Source: Aquipuribacter hungaricus
GTDB taxonomy: Bacteria > Actinomycetota > Actinomycetes > Actinomycetales > JBBAYJ01
Assembly (NCBI RefSeq): GCF_042663885.1
Contig: NZ_JBHSXV010000001.1
Direction: 5' to 3' (one strand)
Length of the DNA stretch: 64,000 bases
Shown: positions 61,319 through 64,000 of the stretch, in pieces
Position numbering within the stretch: the first letter of the stretch is position 1
How the letters are laid out: every line of letters starts with the position of its first letter
Notes under the pieces: generated by a model
Told to the model about the DNA's origin: nothing
Seen by the model: the letters and a program-made list of their open reading frames with translations, nothing else
The model's database searches: none
Program-made: the position numbers and the translations under genes

Positions 61319-62179
61319 CTAGCGAGCCTGCTCGTCCTGCGGTGCGTGCTCCACGGTGGTCTCGCGACCGGGCCGCAGCCGGGCGCTGACGGCGATGTAG
61401 ACCACGGCCAGCACGACGACGAGCAGGGCGACGAGCTGGTTCACGCGCAGCCCCAGCACGATATTGGCCTCGTCGGTGCGCAGCAGCTCCAGCGCCGCGC
61501 GAGCGGTGCCGTACATCGCCAGGTAGAGCGCGAAGGCCCGGCCGTGGCCGAGGCGGAACCGCCGGTCGGCCCACATGACCACCACCGCGGTGAGGAGGCT
61601 CCACAACGACTCGTACAGAAACGTGGGGTGGAAGGTCTCCGCCTCCGGGTAGGCCGCCGGCCGGTTCTCCGGATTGATCCGCAGGCCCCACGGCAGGGTG
61701 GTCGGCGTGCCGTAGATCTCCTGGTTGAAGTAGTTCCCCCACCGCCCGAACGCCTGCCCGACCGCCATCCCGGGAGCCAGCGCGTCGGCGAACGCAGGCA
61801 GCGGGATCCCGCGTCGGCGGCAGGCGAACCAGGCCCCGAGCGCTCCCCCGAGCAGTCCCCCGAAGATGGCCAGGCCGCCCTCCCACAGCCGGAGCGCCTC
61901 CCACGGGTCCTGCCAGGTGTAGTCCTGCAGGTGGGTGAGGACGTGCCACACGCGGGAGCCGACGATGCCTGACGGGACCGCCCAGGTCAGGACGTCGACG
62001 ACGGTGCCCGGGCGGCCACCCCTGGCGATCCATCGCCGGTCCGCCAGACAACCGCCGGCGAAGATGCCGGCGATGATGAACAGTGCGTAGGCCCGGACCG
62101 GGACGACCCCGAGGTACCAGGTCCCCTGCGGAGGGCTTGGGATCCCGGGGTCGGCCGCGAGGGCGAGGAGCCCGGTCAC
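61319..62179 (-). CDS. lgt: prolipoprotein diacylglyceryl transferase
   Basis: The 286-aa protein has the Lgt signature region GQAFGRWGNYFNQEIYG, with GGLAIFGGLLGG before it and HPTFLYESLWSLL after it, and seven hydrophobic helices. It adds diacylglycerol to lipobox cysteines. Here it sits downstream of a lipoprotein gene at the window edge. This is likely an additional lgt copy specific to this operon, since housekeeping lgt is usually in another context; that is an inference. GTG start overlaps the preceding gene. Confidence 0.9.
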   Translation of the reverse strand: MTGLLALAADPGIPSPPQGTWYLGVVPVRAYALFIIAGIFAGGCLADRRWIARGGRPGTVVDVLTWAVPSGIVGSRVWHVLTHLQDYTWQDPWEALRLWEGGLAIFGGLLGGALGAWFACRRRGIPLPAFADALAPGMAVGQAFGRWGNYFNQEIYGTPTTLPWGLRINPENRPAAYPEAETFHPTFLYESLWSLLTAVVVMWADRRFRLGHGRAFALYLAMYGTARAALELLRTDEANIVLGLRVNQLVALLVVVLAVVYIAVSARLRPGRETTVEHAPQDEQAR

Positions 62180-62610
62180 GAGGACCTCCTCGACCAGACG
62201 GCCAGCATCCACGTGTAGAGCAGCACCGCGGAGCAGGCGAGGACCAGCCACGTGCGGTCGCCGCCGGGGACGTAGTGGCTGCTGATGTGGCCGAGGAAGA
62301 CGTCCATCCACCGGTAGTGCGGCACGCCGGCCCGGAACATCAGGTCCGGCGCCATCGCCACCATGTGGAAGCCGAGGACGGAGAAGAGCTGCGCGGGCGC
62401 GGGCCGTCCCCGGACCCGCAGGTACGCCGCGTTCCAGGCCACGGTGGCGATCACCCCGACCAAGAAGTGGGTGGACCAGTGGAACGAGGCGTCGTGGCCG
62501 GTGTAGGTCCGGTAGAGGACCACCTCTGCGGCGACGAGCCCGACCGCCTGCAGCGCGAGGCTCGCCGGGCGCAGGCAGCGCGGGCACGCCCGTCCGGTCA
62601 CCCGGGTCAT
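62176..62610 (-). CDS. hypothetical membrane protein
   Basis: The 144-aa protein has a CPRC motif near the N-terminus and four hydrophobic helices with many histidines at helix ends (HDASFHWSTHFLVG; GHISSHY; FHMVAMAPDLMF). That histidine arrangement could bind metal, an inference. It is coupled by 4-bp overlaps to both neighbours in the lgt operon. Confidence 0.7.
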   Translation of the reverse strand: MTRVTGRACPRCLRPASLALQAVGLVAAEVVLYRTYTGHDASFHWSTHFLVGVIATVAWNAAYLRVRGRPAPAQLFSVLGFHMVAMAPDLMFRAGVPHYRWMDVFLGHISSHYVPGGDRTWLVLACSAVLLYTWMLAVWSRRSS

Positions 62611-63134
62611 GAGGTGGCTCCCACGATGGTGTCGACCTCGAACGCGTTGTCGGGCCAGGCCGGGTCGAGGGTGGAGTAGCGGACCACGCCTTCGGTGTCG
62701 ACGACGGCGTAGCCGATGCCCGGGCCTCCGTCGACGGGCTCGGGCAGGTCCACGGCGTGTGCGAGGCGTCCGACCTCGTCCACGACCAGGTCGACGCCCG
62801 CCGCCGCGGCCGCGGACGCGGGGCCGCTGGAGGTGGCGCCGGGCTCCTGCACGACCAGGACGACGTGGGCCGCGGCGGGCAGCGTGCCGCGCCAGTCCTG
62901 CAGGACGTCCCCCTCGGGGGCGGCCCGCACGAACAGCAGCACCGTGGGGCCCCGCCCGCGGGTGAGCCCCGGCAGGGACGGCTCGACAGTCGGCCAGCTC
63001 AGCAGCAGGCCGTTGCGCTGGTTGGCGCGGTCCGGCTGGTCCCGCGGCCCGGGACCGCGGGAGCCCACGAGCACCGCCGCCACGAGCAGCAGGCACATCA
63101 GCACCCCCCCGACGGCGACGCTCGTGGGGCGCAT
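62607..63134 (-). CDS. exported hypothetical protein
   Basis: The 175-aa protein has a signal or anchor helix (VAVGGVLMCLLLVAAVLVGS), then an alpha/beta domain resembling a peroxiredoxin/TlpA-like thioredoxin fold (LPGLTRGRGPTVLLFVRAAPEGD; GIGYAVVDTEGVVRYSTLDP) but without a CxxC. It is an inactive or structural relative. It is coupled to its neighbours by overlaps. Confidence 0.65.
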   Translation of the reverse strand: MRPTSVAVGGVLMCLLLVAAVLVGSRGPGPRDQPDRANQRNGLLLSWPTVEPSLPGLTRGRGPTVLLFVRAAPEGDVLQDWRGTLPAAAHVVLVVQEPGATSSGPASAAAAAGVDLVVDEVGRLAHAVDLPEPVDGGPGIGYAVVDTEGVVRYSTLDPAWPDNAFEVDTIVGATS

Positions 63135-64000
63135 CACGGCATGCCGGCCACGTCCGCGAGGACGGTCCACGTCCCGCCGTCCAGGCGGAGGACCTCCTCC
63201 GCCGTCGCGGCCAGCAAGGTGCCGTCGGCCGACGCGGAGAACGCGGTCGGCGGCGCCCCGATCGACCCCTGCGACACCCAGGCGTCCCCGGCGAGGTCCC
63301 AGACCACGCCCTCCACGTCTACCCCGGTCACGGTCGGTCCCGCGCCCTCGACGTGGACAAGGGTGGTGGGTGGGGCCGGGGCGAACGCCTCGAACGTACG
63401 ACCCGAGTCCCGGCTGACGAGCAGGCCGTCCGCGGTCGTCGCCAGAAGGCCCGCGCCGTCACGCAGGTGCTCCAGGTCGGCGACCACGTCCAGCTCGGCG
63501 CCCACCGCCCAGGAGCGCCCGCCGTCGCCGCTGGTGAGCACCGCGCCCGAGAGGCTGTCCCACCCGACGACCTCCTCGCCGGACACCGTCAGGGCGTGGA
63601 AGTCCGCGTCCCCCTGCAGCGACACGGCGGTCCAGGTCTCACCGGCGTCGGAGCTCTCGACGAGGCCCAGGTGGGACGGGAGCCCCTCGCGGGCGTCGGG
63701 GTGGCCGCTGCCCAGCAGGCGGTCCCCGTCGATGGTGAAGCCCATGGTGTCCTGACGGCGGTCGGCGACCCGCTGCGGCTCTGCACCATCCTTCACGCGG
63801 AACAGGCCGGTGTGGGTCGCCACGAGGACGTCGCCGCTGGCCCGGTCGACCCCGAGCCCGTGGACGTGACCCATCCCGGGGTCGTCGGTGGCACCGGAAC
63901 GGTCGGCGGCGGCCGTGCCGCCCGTGCCCTCCTGCTCGCCCGAGCACGCGGCGAGCAGGAGGACGGCGACCGCCCCGAAGGCGGTCCGGGCGACGACCGG
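63134..64000 (-). CDS. F510_1955 family glycosylhydrolase-like lipoprotein, 5' end beyond the window
   Basis: The visible 288 residues start inside a lipoprotein signal (AVAVLLLAACSGEQEG, lipobox LAAC) and continue with GMGHVHGLGVDRASGDVLVATHTGLF, then repeated Asp-box-like blades (SSDAGETWTAV, TSGDGGRSWAVG, SRDSGRTFEAF). This is the BNR/sialidase-like propeller of the F510_1955 family. Only the first few residues are missing. It is first in the operon with lgt, which could lipidate it. Confidence 0.85.
   Translation of the reverse strand, partial: PVVARTAFGAVAVLLLAACSGEQEGTGGTAAADRSGATDDPGMGHVHGLGVDRASGDVLVATHTGLFRVKDGAEPQRVADRRQDTMGFTIDGDRLLGSGHPDAREGLPSHLGLVESSDAGETWTAVSLQGDADFHALTVSGEEVVGWDSLSGAVLTSGDGGRSWAVGAELDVVADLEHLRDGAGLLATTADGLLVSRDSGRTFEAFAPAPPTTLVHVEGAGPTVTGVDVEGVVWDLAGDAWVSQGSIGAPPTAFSASADGTLLAATAEEVLRLDGGTWTVLADVAGMP

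Overview
The window is very GC-rich, with strongly G/C-biased third codon positions, many 4-bp ATGA/GTGA gene overlaps and many GTG starts. Its families (ANTAR regulators, mycothiol-type ArsC, a CmtR-like sensor, an actinobacterial LigD-type polymerase) point to an actinomycete, probably in or near Micrococcales. That placement is an inference; there is no rRNA or housekeeping marker in the window to confirm it.

Layout. 1-6.9 kb: regulators and general genes (a MerR end, an SDR, a GAF-EAL phosphodiesterase, a GAF-ANTAR regulator, a VKOR-like protein, a DUF808 protein). 6.9-12 kb: a GH25 muramidase, a divergent arsenic locus (acr3 <- operators -> arsR-arsC), an acetyltransferase and an SQR-like flavoprotein. 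11.9-18.8 kb: a two-component system, a stand-alone LigD-type polymerase, then a deletion-like junction joining a histidine-kinase N-terminus to the back half of a thioredoxin, followed by a UBP zinc finger and a cNMP/Grx-like/TrxR-like fusion. 21.5-30.9 kb: a LacI-controlled sugar operon (isomerase/epimerase, complete RbsBAC-type ABC transporter, Gfo/Idh/MocA oxidoreductase, two-subunit GMC dehydrogenase) that looks like a keto-glycoside catabolic pathway. 31-32 kb: an unusual MerR-HTH/GHKL-ATPase/STAS-like fusion.

From 32.5 to 54 kb the region is punctuated by three 150-151 bp direct repeats. Each holds the 3' half of a tRNA-Ser(UGA) and a flank of fixed spacing. They delimit a 14.2-kb segment and a 7.1-kb segment. 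The 14.2-kb segment carries persulfide/rhodanese/TauE genes with a GntR regulator, a cysE-like gene with a MerR regulator, an ACP/AMP-ligase/SDR mini-cluster, a SulP transporter and an acyltransferase. The 7.1-kb segment carries a zinc-ribbon protein and then one co-directional operon: a sigma-like regulator, an unknown protein, an ImmA/IrrE protease with a Cys-rich tail, a single-domain ubiquitin-like protein, a DUF6791-ThiF (E1-like) protein and a DUF6527 zinc protein, closed by a 14-bp-stem hairpin. This ubiquitin-like conjugation operon is the most interesting system in the window. No integrase is visible.

From 54.4 kb to the end are metal-handling genes: a mercury-type MerR cluster without MerA, YnfA, a cation diffusion facilitator with a CmtR-like sensor, a CsoR box in front of a CopB-like P-type ATPase with a CPD motif, and an lgt/F510_1955 glycosylhydrolase operon that runs off the right edge. 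Three otherwise conserved genes each carry a single-base loss in a G/C run, which suggests sequence error more than real decay.
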